DNA of 6,700 nucleotides from Prevotellaceae bacterium UBA1786 (GCA_002314525.1 DCGE01000107.1:1675-8374); one strand, 5' to 3'; positions 1-6,700 are shown, counted from the stretch's first letter. The notes: generated by a model not told the origin, from the sequence alone. Made by a program: numbers and translations.

Positions 1-23
1 TAATTCTTAAAAATCAAGTGAGT
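1..23 (+). other. A/T-rich leader of the first gene (partial)
   Basis: This is the short stretch before the first gene. It is A-rich (TTCTTAAAAATCAAG) and has no clear Shine-Dalgarno sequence, as is usual for Bacteroidota genes. A GTG codon at 18 is in frame with the first gene, but the ATG at 24 is the better start because it gives a standard signal peptide beginning Met-Lys-Lys. Any promoter for the gene lies left of the window. Confidence 0.5.
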
Positions 24-2048
24 ATGAAGAAAAATTACTTCGTTTCATTAGTTTGCCTCCTGCTGAGCATGTTTGCCGGCAGTGCTATGGCAGAAAGTAT
101 TACAGACGTGTATGGCAAATACACATTCACAGCCACCATGAAGGTTGCTGAAGGTCAGGATGCCTCGAAGTTGAGCGACAACTGTGAGGTAGTAATCAGC
201 AAGGATATGGCCAACATCTACCTTGCCTACATCGACGGCATCGCAGGAAGCACCAAGGGAGGTCATGCAGTCAGCGACTACGAAAACAGCCAGCTGGTGA
301 TCCGCAACATGAATGACAACAACACCGGTAACTTCGACGGTCCGCTGTATTTCAGTGTGAAGGCAGCATCGGATGCCACAAAGGGCTACAATCCTTTCAG
401 CGGCGTACAGATGAATGACTGGCTCATGACTGTAGATCAGGCTACAGGCAACATCACCATCACAGACTTCGTTGTTGTGACGGTAAGCAACTATGCCGAC
501 TCCTTAGCTACCATCGTGGCTGAGTTCACAGATGCAAAGCTGACTCTCGTTGAGAGGGAGAAGACCGACATCGCTGACATCTCAGGCAACTATACCTACA
601 CTCACGGAGCAGGTTCATACGACTACGACCCTGAATCTGCGTTTAGTCCTGACTACACATTCACCCTTACCAAGACTGACGAGTCAAACAAGAACTACAC
701 AGCCGTGTTTACTTTCGACAAGGGCTACACAACTACCCTTGCTGCAACTTTCGACGGCGTGAAGATGTCAGCTCCTTACGAGAACGTATATTTCGGTGAC
801 ATCAACGACAGCATCCGTCTCGGAAACACATACGGAAAGAAGGCTGGTGACATCAGTTTCAGTTTCGTGAAGATGGGAGTGCTGAGTGCATACAGCGGTC
901 TGAAGATTGTTCAGGACAGCATCAGTGCTGAAGTGCCAGGCGGAACTATCCAGTGGTTCTTCAACGGTAAGGCTGAAGACCCAACAAAGAAGGAACCAGA
1001 GAAGGAGGTTGACTTCACAGGCACCTACACCATCGTTGCCAACTACATGGACGCAACCCACGATTGGGAAGTAGTGAAGGACGATAAGGTGACCTTCACG
1101 GTAGAAAAAGACGACTACGGCTACTTCGTAAGTTCATTTGCCGGTTATGAGAACATTCCTTACGGCGGTCTTGGTGCTGCAGTAGATCCTGAGAATGCAA
1201 GTTGTCTGCTTATCACTCCGGGCTATCTCGAACTGATATCAACCGAAGAGGAACTGAATGCCGGTACATATAAGTACGCCACCCTCACTGATATGAACGG
1301 TCAGTATTCACCGATCGGTCTGACACTGGCTGCCGACGGTACTTATTCATTCGACTCATTCGCTCTCGGTACTGACGTATGGGGAGAGGCAGGTGCACTG
1401 ACCTTCACCAAGTATTACAACGAAATCAAGAGCGTGACAAAGAAGAGTGACAAGCCAAGCATTGCTGATGACTACACAGTCACTGGTCTGTACTGCACTA
1501 TGGAGAACCCTACAGGTGTGGAGAAAAGCTTCGGCATCAAGATCGAGGACAGCCCTTATTACGAGCAGTATGGCGGTAGCAAGTATATCGTGACACAGTT
1601 TGACGGAGACAATATCTACTATCTCTCATACGGCGGTGTTGACCTCAACATCACTTCAGAGGAAGGTGTATGGCCTGTAACGGCAACAATCAAGGCCGGT
1701 ACACTCGTAGGTGGTGAGTATCCTGTTTACCAGGGTCTCTATGATGTATATGACGTTACTGCAAAGGATGCCTTCCAGATTACATTCAACGAGGATGGCA
1801 CCTGTTCAATGTGGGGCTTCGCAATCAACGAATACAGCTACGAAACATTCTCGGTAGGCAATATCGTTGGCTGGTATGCCGATGGTTCTATCAGCATGAC
1901 TCGTGGAAAGTATGTTCCTACATCAGTTGAGGAAGTCAAGACTCCAGAACGTGCTACAAGTAATGACACATACGACCTGACAGGTCGCAAGGTGAAGAAC
2001 GGCAAGGGTCTCCTGATCCGCGGCGGTAAACTTTACTTCGTGAAATAA
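24..2048 (+). CDS. Exported four-repeat protein of unknown function
   Basis: A 674-residue exported protein that I do not recognise. Residues 1-23 form a type I signal peptide (two Lys, then a Leu/Val-rich core, ending Ala-Met-Ala before Glu24). No cysteine follows the cleavage site, so it is not a lipoprotein. The mature part is rich in Asp, Gly, Tyr, Thr and short alternating hydrophobic strands, suggesting an all-beta fold. Four divergent units begin with a related G-x-Y-T-like signature whose Tyr lies at residues 33, 190, 335 and 484. Residues 634-674 are a linker plus a C-terminal tail (YDLTGRKV, then a Gly-rich basic end). I see no catalytic motif. Start: ATG 24 is preferred over the in-frame GTG 18. 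A terminator follows, so it is probably the last gene of its transcript, although it lies just upstream of a susC/susD pair. Its codon use is more biased than its neighbours' (1 ATA among 35 Ile codons). It could be a surface or secreted binding protein or adhesin; that is a guess from architecture. Confidence 0.9.
   Translation: MKKNYFVSLVCLLLSMFAGSAMAESITDVYGKYTFTATMKVAEGQDASKLSDNCEVVISKDMANIYLAYIDGIAGSTKGGHAVSDYENSQLVIRNMNDNNTGNFDGPLYFSVKAASDATKGYNPFSGVQMNDWLMTVDQATGNITITDFVVVTVSNYADSLATIVAEFTDAKLTLVEREKTDIADISGNYTYTHGAGSYDYDPESAFSPDYTFTLTKTDESNKNYTAVFTFDKGYTTTLAATFDGVKMSAPYENVYFGDINDSIRLGNTYGKKAGDISFSFVKMGVLSAYSGLKIVQDSISAEVPGGTIQWFFNGKAEDPTKKEPEKEVDFTGTYTIVANYMDATHDWEVVKDDKVTFTVEKDDYGYFVSSFAGYENIPYGGLGAAVDPENASCLLITPGYLELISTEEELNAGTYKYATLTDMNGQYSPIGLTLAADGTYSFDSFALGTDVWGEAGALTFTKYYNEIKSVTKKSDKPSIADDYTVTGLYCTMENPTGVEKSFGIKIEDSPYYEQYGGSKYIVTQFDGDNIYYLSYGGVDLNITSEEGVWPVTATIKAGTLVGGEYPVYQGLYDVYDVTAKDAFQITFNEDGTCSMWGFAINEYSYETFSVGNIVGWYADGSISMTRGKYVPTSVEEVKTPERATSNDTYDLTGRKVKNGKGLLIRGGKLYFVK
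96..1910 (+). repeat. Four divergent protein-level repeats within the first gene
   Basis: The units are approximately 96-551, 570-971, 1008-1421 and 1455-1910. Their openings align by eye: DVYGKYTFTA, DISGNYTYTH, DFTGTYTIVA and SIADDYTVTG. The shared Tyr residues are 157, 145 and 149 residues apart. Each unit continues with a beta-strand-like stretch ending in an acidic turn (CEVVISKD, YTFTLTKTD, VTFTVEKDD, FGIKIED), then a stretch with aromatic and small residues, and closes with a hydrophobic strand pattern near 'G-x-I/Y/C' turns (GNITITDF, GTYSFDSF, GTCSMWGF). The similarity is at protein level only; I see no long DNA repeat. Unit boundaries are approximate. Confidence 0.6.
1923..2045 (+). 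other. C-terminal tail resembling a Bacteroidota sorting signal
   Basis: This encodes residues 634-674 of the first protein: a charged linker (VEEVKTPERATSND), then YDLTGRKV, then a Gly/Lys-rich end finishing LYFVK. The pattern 'Y-D-L-x-G-R-x-V ... G-x-x-I-x-x-G-K-x-x-x-x-K' is familiar from the ends of many exported Bacteroidales proteins and resembles the last half of the type IX secretion C-terminal signal. It is shorter than a full domain of that kind, so whether it directs secretion or surface attachment here is an inference. Confidence 0.5.
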
Positions 2049-2053
2049 TGCAG

Positions 2054-2067
2054 AATCCTTTAGGATT
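2054..2067 (+). promoter_or_regulatory. Small hairpin overlapping the terminator base
   Basis: AATCC (2054-2058) can pair with GGATT (2063-2067) across a TTTA loop. GGATT is also the base of the terminator stem, where it pairs with AATCC at 2104-2108, so the two pairings exclude each other. This could tune the terminator, but the small hairpin has only five pairs and leaves the upper terminator stem intact, so an effect is speculative. Confidence 0.25.
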
Positions 2068-2116
2068 TATTGGTCGGAAGGGCTTGTTGCTCTTCCTTCC
2101 AATAATCCTTTTTTTT
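2063..2116 (+). terminator. Intrinsic terminator between the repeat protein and susC
   Basis: The left arm 2063-2083 pairs with the right arm 2089-2108 around a five-base loop (TTGTT, 2084-2088). The upper stem has eight pairs including one G-T, then a 2x2 internal loop (TC against TT), then ten lower pairs with one bulged T around 2066-2068. Eight T follow at once (2109-2116). This is a textbook rho-independent terminator for + strand transcripts; there is no matching T-tract for the opposite strand. It starts 14 bases after the stop codon of the upstream gene and ends 13 bases before the susC start codon. Confidence 0.8.
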
Positions 2117-2129
2117 ATTTAGAAAAATA

Positions 2130-5100
2130 ATGATAACATACAACAGATTCATCAAGGTTGCCGTCGTAGCAGCGGGATTGCTGATGGTATGGGATGGCGG
2201 AGCGGCTGCACAGACTTCCACCAAGACAAAACAGGAGCGTGTCGCCGGCCGGACCATAACCGGAACGGTCTATGAAAAAGCCACAGGCGAGCAGCTGTTG
2301 GGTGTCAACGTGGCTGTTTGGCAGGGTGGAGAATTCAAATATGGTGTGGCGACAGACCTGAACGGTAAGTACAGCCTCAAGGTTCCGCAGGGCGAGTACG
2401 AACTGCGTTTCTCGTACATGGGTTTCCGGAACATGGTGGTTCCCGGCAATAAGGTGCAGGCCAACAATATGAAGACCTACATGATAGAGGATGCGACCAA
2501 ATTGGATGAATGTGTTGTAACAGGTTTCTTCAACAAGAACAAGAATACCTTTACCGGTGCTGTCACACAACTCTCGGGCGAGGACCTGAAACTCGTCAGT
2601 GGAGTGGATGTGGTAAGTGCAATATCATCACTGACCCCAGGTCTGGAGATGGTGATCAACAACGAACAAGGCTCGAATCCCAACCATGTGCCGGAACTGG
2701 TCATGCGAGGTATGAGTTCGTTCTCAAACGATGGTCAGGACGTAAATCAGCCTACCATCATCCTCGACGGAACAGAGATATCCATGACGGAACTCTACGA
2801 CCTCGACATGAACGAGATAGAGAGCATAAACGTCTTGAAAGACGCTTCTGCAACGGCTTTGTATGGTAGCAAGGCCGCAAACGGTGTGATAGTAATCACA
2901 CGAAAACCGCTGACTGAGGGTAAGCCTCGCATAGCATACAGTTTCACTGGTAACGTTCAGTTTCCACAACTTGGTGACTACCAGGTCCTGGATGCTGCAC
3001 AGAAACTGGAGTATGAGCGTCTGGCGGGACTCTACAATGCCAATGGCGCAATAGACCCGAGTACGGGACTTCCTCAGCAGTATGAACTTGACGAACTCTA
3101 CAACCAGCGCTACAAGGCAGTGAAGTCGGGACAGAACAGTGACTGGCTGTCACAACCAGCCCGTACTTCCTTTTCCCACGACCACTCGGTCAGGATATAC
3201 GGAGGTGCAAACAACCTGCGCTACGAACTCAACGGTCGCTTCTCGGATACGAAGGGTGTGATGAAGGGCGACAACCGTCGCAGGTACAATATCGGATACA
3301 AACTAGACTATTTCATAAACAACAAGATACTTCTCTCCAACAGATCCACATACAGCGAGGTCTCTACCGTGGAATCACCATACGGGGCTTTCTCACAGTA
3401 TACCCAGATGAATCCGTACGACCGTATGTACAACGATGACGGCACTCCTAACACAGATCTCAGCTGGGATATCGTCAATCCTCTGTATGAAGCAAGTCTG
3501 GGGAGCTACAAGAAAACAGGTACCAACTCGTTCAGCAACAGTACTGATGCCCGTTGGGAGATAAGCAACCTGTTCAGGCTCACCGGTCACTTCAACATCA
3601 CGAGCACTACCGGCGAGGGCAACCAGTTCGTGAGTCCGAACTCACTCACGTACCGCTATGAGGAAGACCTTACGAAACGAGGTGCCTACTACAAGACTAC
3701 CGAAAAGAGTACGGCTCTCAATGCTAATATCGTAGGGTCATTCAATAAGATGCTCGAAGATGAGTCGCTTATCAGTACGTCGGTAGGGTGGGAACTCAAC
3801 TCCAGCAACAGCAGTTCCGACTATTTTGCTGCCACTGGCTTCTTCAGTGACAAGATGTCGAACATCAACAATGCCGTAGGCTATCCTACGACCGGTAAAC
3901 CTTCAGGCAGTACAGCCCGAGCTACGGATGTCGGTGGGTTCATATCAGCCAACTACTCGTTCCGCAACAGGTATTTCGTTGACGGTACCTGGAGGGTGAC
4001 TGGAAGCAGTCTGTTCGGCGAGAACAACCGCTGGGGTAACTTCTGGAGTGCCGGTTTAGGCTGGAGCGTGATGAATGAGAAGTTTATGGAAGAAATCAAA
4101 CGCCACTTCGATATCTTCAAGATCCGTGGGTCGGTAGGCTATACCGGCAAGGCGACTTTCAGCGCATATCAGGCCATGACTATGTATCAGTACAGCAACG
4201 AACTGGAATACAGGAACGGAATCGGTGCTACTCCGATGACGATAGGTGATGTGGACCTGTGTTGGGAACGTACCCGTACAACCGACTTCGGTCTTGATCT
4301 CAGTATGTTCGGACGCCGACTGAACCTCACCTTCGACTATTATATCAAGAACACTTCCGACCTGTTGCTCGACCGCTCATTGGCACCGAGTACAGGTGTG
4401 ACGAGTGCCACACAGAACCTCGGTGAACTCCAGAACAAGGGTTTCGAGATCTCCGTCAACGGTTACGTGATCCAAAAACAGAACTTCTTCTGGAAACTAG
4501 GTGCGACGGGATATAGCAACACCAATAAGATTACCAAGATCAGTGAGGCTCTGAAAGAACTGAACAAGAAGAACGAACAGATGTCGTCGGCCCAGTTGAC
4601 TCCGCTTCCTCAGTATGCTGAGGGCGAGAGTGTGACGGCACTCAAACTGGTTAAATCAGCAGGAATTGACCCAGCGACGGGTCAGGAGATCTACATCAAG
4701 CGTGACGGAACCCTGACTTTCGACTACGACAGCAGCGACAAGGTATATATCGGTGATACCGATCCGAGGTTCTATGGTACTTTCAACACCTCGGTGCAGT
4801 GGAAGGGCTTCATGGTCTATGCACTCCTGAGCTACCGCATGGGTGCGTGGGTGTACAACACCACTCGTGCCAGCAAGGTGGAGGGAACCAATCCGAAGTA
4901 TAACGCTGATGAGCGTGTGTTCAGCGACCGTTGGAAGCAACCAGGTGACATCGCCATCTACAAGGATATAGCCGATACGAGTACCCCGAAGCAGACAGAC
5001 CGTTTCGCAGAGGAAGAGAATGAACTCGCACTCTCCACCCTGAACTTCAGTTATGAGTTTCCGAAGAAAATGATAGAACCTCTCCACCTGAAGCAGCTCC

Positions 5101-5213
5101 GGGCTGGTATAAACTTCTCAGACCTGTTCCGTCTGTCGACGGTGAAGATAGAACGAGGTACTTCATACCTCTACAGCAAGGGATTCGAGATTACGTTAAA
5201 TGCAACTTTTTGA
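2130..5213 (+). CDS. susC-like: SusC/RagA-family TonB-dependent outer-membrane transporter
   Basis: A complete 1027-residue outer-membrane receptor. In this family the protein forms a TonB-energised barrel that imports oligosaccharides or peptides together with a SusD-like lid. Residues 1-27 look like a signal peptide ending Ala-Ala-Ala. Residues 41-120 form the carboxypeptidase-regulatory-like beta domain (TITGTVYEKATGEQLLGV, then YSLKVPQGEYELRFSYMGF). The family signature LDECVVTGFF lies at 125-134, in the TonB-box region. The plug follows to about 260 and includes SINVLKDASATALYGSKAA (232-250) and NGVIVITRK. The rest is barrel, ending in a terminal Phe. There is no N-terminal STN domain, which argues against FecR/sigma-type signalling through it. 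ATG 2130 follows an A-rich stretch without a clear Shine-Dalgarno. The length is normal for the family and near that of RagA. The plug segment around 166-196 is atypical (GSNPNHVPELVMRG). The substrate cannot be deduced. Confidence 0.96.
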   Translation: MITYNRFIKVAVVAAGLLMVWDGGAAAQTSTKTKQERVAGRTITGTVYEKATGEQLLGVNVAVWQGGEFKYGVATDLNGKYSLKVPQGEYELRFSYMGFRNMVVPGNKVQANNMKTYMIEDATKLDECVVTGFFNKNKNTFTGAVTQLSGEDLKLVSGVDVVSAISSLTPGLEMVINNEQGSNPNHVPELVMRGMSSFSNDGQDVNQPTIILDGTEISMTELYDLDMNEIESINVLKDASATALYGSKAANGVIVITRKPLTEGKPRIAYSFTGNVQFPQLGDYQVLDAAQKLEYERLAGLYNANGAIDPSTGLPQQYELDELYNQRYKAVKSGQNSDWLSQPARTSFSHDHSVRIYGGANNLRYELNGRFSDTKGVMKGDNRRRYNIGYKLDYFINNKILLSNRSTYSEVSTVESPYGAFSQYTQMNPYDRMYNDDGTPNTDLSWDIVNPLYEASLGSYKKTGTNSFSNSTDARWEISNLFRLTGHFNITSTTGEGNQFVSPNSLTYRYEEDLTKRGAYYKTTEKSTALNANIVGSFNKMLEDESLISTSVGWELNSSNSSSDYFAATGFFSDKMSNINNAVGYPTTGKPSGSTARATDVGGFISANYSFRNRYFVDGTWRVTGSSLFGENNRWGNFWSAGLGWSVMNEKFMEEIKRHFDIFKIRGSVGYTGKATFSAYQAMTMYQYSNELEYRNGIGATPMTIGDVDLCWERTRTTDFGLDLSMFGRRLNLTFDYYIKNTSDLLLDRSLAPSTGVTSATQNLGELQNKGFEISVNGYVIQKQNFFWKLGATGYSNTNKITKISEALKELNKKNEQMSSAQLTPLPQYAEGESVTALKLVKSAGIDPATGQEIYIKRDGTLTFDYDSSDKVYIGDTDPRFYGTFNTSVQWKGFMVYALLSYRMGAWVYNTTRASKVEGTNPKYNADERVFSDRWKQPGDIAIYKDIADTSTPKQTDRFAEEENELALSTLNFSYEFPKKMIEPLHLKQLRAGINFSDLFRLSTVKIERGTSYLYSKGFEITLNATF

Positions 5214-5220
5214 CATGACA

Positions 5221-5229
5221 ATGGAAAAT
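5221..5229 (+). promoter_or_regulatory. Possible ribosome-binding segment deciding the SusD start
   Basis: Four in-frame ATG codons could start the SusD-like gene: 5200 (inside the end of susC), 5215, 5221 and 5230. GGAAAAT at 5224-5229 and just before precedes ATG 5230 and is the only weakly purine-rich segment at a usable distance. Starting at 5230 also gives a clean Met-Lys n-region, whereas the longer forms add Asp and Glu there. Ribosome binding in Bacteroidota depends little on Shine-Dalgarno pairing, so the choice is not firm. Confidence 0.35.
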
Positions 5230-6675
5230 ATGAAATACTCGATTATATGTTTGGTGTTCTGTGCACTTTTCTGCTCGTGTGATGACTTTCTCGATATCAC
5301 TCCAGACGGTCAGCAGAAGCGCGACGAACTACTTCAGACTAAAGACGGAATAGAAGATGCCATGTATGGGGCATATGCTTCCATGCGGGGCAGTAACCTG
5401 TACGGACGTGAACTCAGCATAGCCAGTCTGGAAATCATGGCACAGACTCTCTTCGTCAAAGACGGAAAGGGTATTTCTGCCCTTGCTGAATACGATTACA
5501 AGCATTCAGACGTGGAAAGTCTGATGGAAAGTATATGGACCGATATGTATCACAATATCAGCAATGTAAACAGTGTGCTTGACTGTGGATTGATATCCAA
5601 TGCCAAAGATTATCCATATACCCTGTATAAAGGTGAGGCTCTCGGACTGAGGGCATTCATGCACTTCGACCTCATGCGTCTGTTCTGTAAGCAATACACC
5701 CTTGACAAAAAGGCTGATGGCATTCCATATGCTACGGAGTTCTCCCTCAAAACTCCTGAATTTGAGAGTCTTGAAGCCAACTACACTCATGTACTTGCCG
5801 ACCTGCTCAAGGCAGACAGTCTGCTTGATTTATGTAAGGACAAGCTGAGGACTGACACCCGTAACTACATGCGTGATCAGCAGACACACTTTAACCAATA
5901 TGCTGTGAAGGCCACTCTGGCCCGTGTTTATCTGAATATGGGCAACACCGACAAGGCACTGGAATATGCACAACAGGTAATTCGGGGGAGTGGCAGGAAA
6001 CTGAATGCAAAAACCGAGATGTATGGAGACGTTGCCGGCAGGCTGTCGCCAAACGAGACTGTCTTCGGCATCTATTACGGCGGTTTCTTCAGTGTGGTAA
6101 GTGCCACGCTTCAAAAGATGACATCGTTCTACTCACTTAATCCGAAGGCCAATGCAGAGGAGATATATAACTGTTATGACCCTTCGCTGAAGGACATGAT
6201 CGGCGGACAGGACTTCCGTTGGGCATCGTATTTCTCCTATTCGGATAATGGCGGAAGTTCGGTGCTCAGACTCTCAAAACTGACTGACCCTTACGAAGAG
6301 AATAGTGCGACGTCAAAACGACCTTCTTCAGATATCCTCGGCATCAATCTTATAAGGCTGCCTGAGATGTATCTCATTGCTGCTGAGTGCCTGCTCGGAA
6401 AGGGTAGGGCAGAGGAGGCCCAGCAGACCTTCGACTCACTGCTCGCCAGTCGTGGTATAACACCTACATCAGATGCTTCTATTGGCCTTCAACTGACTCA
6501 GGACTTGATCAATCATGAGTTCTATAAGGAATTCGTAGGCGAAGGACAGATATGGTTTAACTACAAACGTCAGAACATGGATATCAAGTCATGGGACGGA
6601 CAGACAGAATACACGGCATCAGATGCTGTCTATGTGCTGCCAATCCCTGAGATAGAATATGAATACAGATATTAA
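5230..6675 (+). CDS. susD-like: SusD/RagB-family nutrient-binding lipoprotein
   Basis: A complete surface lipoprotein of 481 residues from ATG 5230 (491 if read from 5200). SusD-like proteins cap the SusC barrel and help capture the nutrient. The signal peptide MKYSIICLVFCALFCS precedes Cys17, the likely lipid-bearing residue. Acidic residues follow it (CDDFLDITP), as usual for SusD proteins and compatible with a lipoprotein surface-export signal. Family landmarks in order: NISNVNSVLD (about 109-118); GEALGLRAFMHFDLMRLF (135-152), a TPR helix pair; the TPR-like AVKATLARVYLNMG with DKALEYAQQVI (225-251); IRLPEMYLIAAECLLGKG (375-392); EFYKEFVGEGQIWFNYKR (430-447); and the closing YVLPIPE (468-474). 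The -3 position of the lipobox is Phe, which is unusual. The gene begins 16 bases after the susC stop, so the two are surely co-transcribed and possibly translationally coupled. It is close in length to RagB; the ligand is unknown. Confidence 0.95.
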   Translation: MKYSIICLVFCALFCSCDDFLDITPDGQQKRDELLQTKDGIEDAMYGAYASMRGSNLYGRELSIASLEIMAQTLFVKDGKGISALAEYDYKHSDVESLMESIWTDMYHNISNVNSVLDCGLISNAKDYPYTLYKGEALGLRAFMHFDLMRLFCKQYTLDKKADGIPYATEFSLKTPEFESLEANYTHVLADLLKADSLLDLCKDKLRTDTRNYMRDQQTHFNQYAVKATLARVYLNMGNTDKALEYAQQVIRGSGRKLNAKTEMYGDVAGRLSPNETVFGIYYGGFFSVVSATLQKMTSFYSLNPKANAEEIYNCYDPSLKDMIGGQDFRWASYFSYSDNGGSSVLRLSKLTDPYEENSATSKRPSSDILGINLIRLPEMYLIAAECLLGKGRAEEAQQTFDSLLASRGITPTSDASIGLQLTQDLINHEFYKEFVGEGQIWFNYKRQNMDIKSWDGQTEYTASDAVYVLPIPEIEYEYRY

Positions 6676-6700
6676 CCATATAATTATGGAAAAACATTGA
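6676..6700 (+). other. Start of a downstream intergenic region or gene (truncated by window)
   Basis: Ten bases after the SusD-like stop there is ATG GAA AAA CAT TGA (6686-6700), which would encode only four residues. There is no terminator hairpin or T-tract in these 25 bases, so transcription probably runs on into another gene. The real start is either beyond the window or in another frame; a TTG at 6697 preceded by GGAAAAA is one possibility. Nothing can be said about its product. Confidence 0.4.

Noticed and set aside
18..23. GTG start at 18 for the first gene
   Set aside because: It adds only Met-Ser before Met-Lys-Lys; ATG 24 gives the standard signal-peptide start.
768..1061. Open frame of 97 codons on the - strand
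   Set aside because: It is antisense to the repeat protein, rich in Val, Ser, Cys and Thr as expected from reverse reading of Asp/Lys/Asn-rich codons, with no supporting start signal.
2061..2068. TAGGATTT as a Bacteroides-type promoter element for susC
   Set aside because: It differs from TAnnTTTG at two of the fixed positions, lacks a TTTG element upstream at the right distance, and is part of the terminator stem.
2115..2570. Open frame of 151 codons on the - strand
   Set aside because: It lies wholly opposite the N-terminus of the SusC-like gene and its leader, has no family-like motif and no signal peptide, and covers the conserved beta domain of the real gene.
2510..2869. Open frame of 119 codons on the + strand in a second frame of susC
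   Set aside because: It is rich in Arg, Cys and His with no domain, and overlaps the strongly conserved plug of the SusC-like protein.
4656..5087. Open frame of 143 codons on the - strand
   Set aside because: It is antisense to the SusC-like barrel end; its composition is a by-product of the + strand codons, and it shows no recognisable domain.
1..6700. CRISPR arrays, tRNA or rRNA genes, insertion-sequence ends, invertible-promoter repeats
   Set aside because: I looked for evenly spaced direct repeats, cloverleaf-like sequence, transposase motifs and long inverted repeats flanking the susC leader, and saw none. Three protein-coding genes account for nearly all of the window.

Overview
The window looks like a piece of a Bacteroidota chromosome, most likely order Bacteroidales and Prevotella-like. 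The reasons are a SusC/RagA-type TonB-dependent receptor followed directly by a SusD/RagB-type lipoprotein, A/T-rich start regions with poor Shine-Dalgarno sequences, and a secreted protein ending in the short 'DLTGRKV...GKLYFVK' tail common on exported proteins of this group. The genus is an inference; no rRNA or marker gene is present.

Layout, all genes on the + strand: (1) 24-2048, a 674-residue exported protein with a type I signal peptide, four divergent repeats of about 150 residues and the C-terminal tail; I do not recognise its function. (2) 2049-2129, an 81-bp intergenic stretch with a strong predicted intrinsic terminator (imperfect stem 2063-2108 followed by eight T). (3) 2130-5213, a complete 1027-residue SusC/RagA-family outer-membrane transporter. 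(4) 5230-6675, a complete SusD/RagB-family lipoprotein of 481 residues from the start chosen here. (5) The last 25 bases hold no terminator and an ATG that runs into a stop after four codons, so the operon probably continues, but the next gene cannot be read. No gene-free stretch longer than 300 bases exists.

How the parts work together: from family knowledge, the SusC-like barrel and the SusD-like lid form a nutrient-import complex in the outer membrane, driven by TonB, taking up oligosaccharides or peptides. No glycoside hydrolase, peptidase, SusE/F protein or regulator lies in the window, so the substrate is unknown. The unusual plug sequence of the SusC protein is the only weak hint. The upstream repeat protein may be a secreted partner, but the terminator between it and susC and its very different isoleucine codon use suggest it is expressed separately and more strongly, so membership in the same system is unproven.

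The most interesting points are the unrecognised four-repeat protein, the terminator hairpin sitting 21 bp before the susC start with a competing small hairpin, the codon-use contrast, and the broken-looking start at the right edge. I see no mobile element, CRISPR array, RNA gene or clearly new system.
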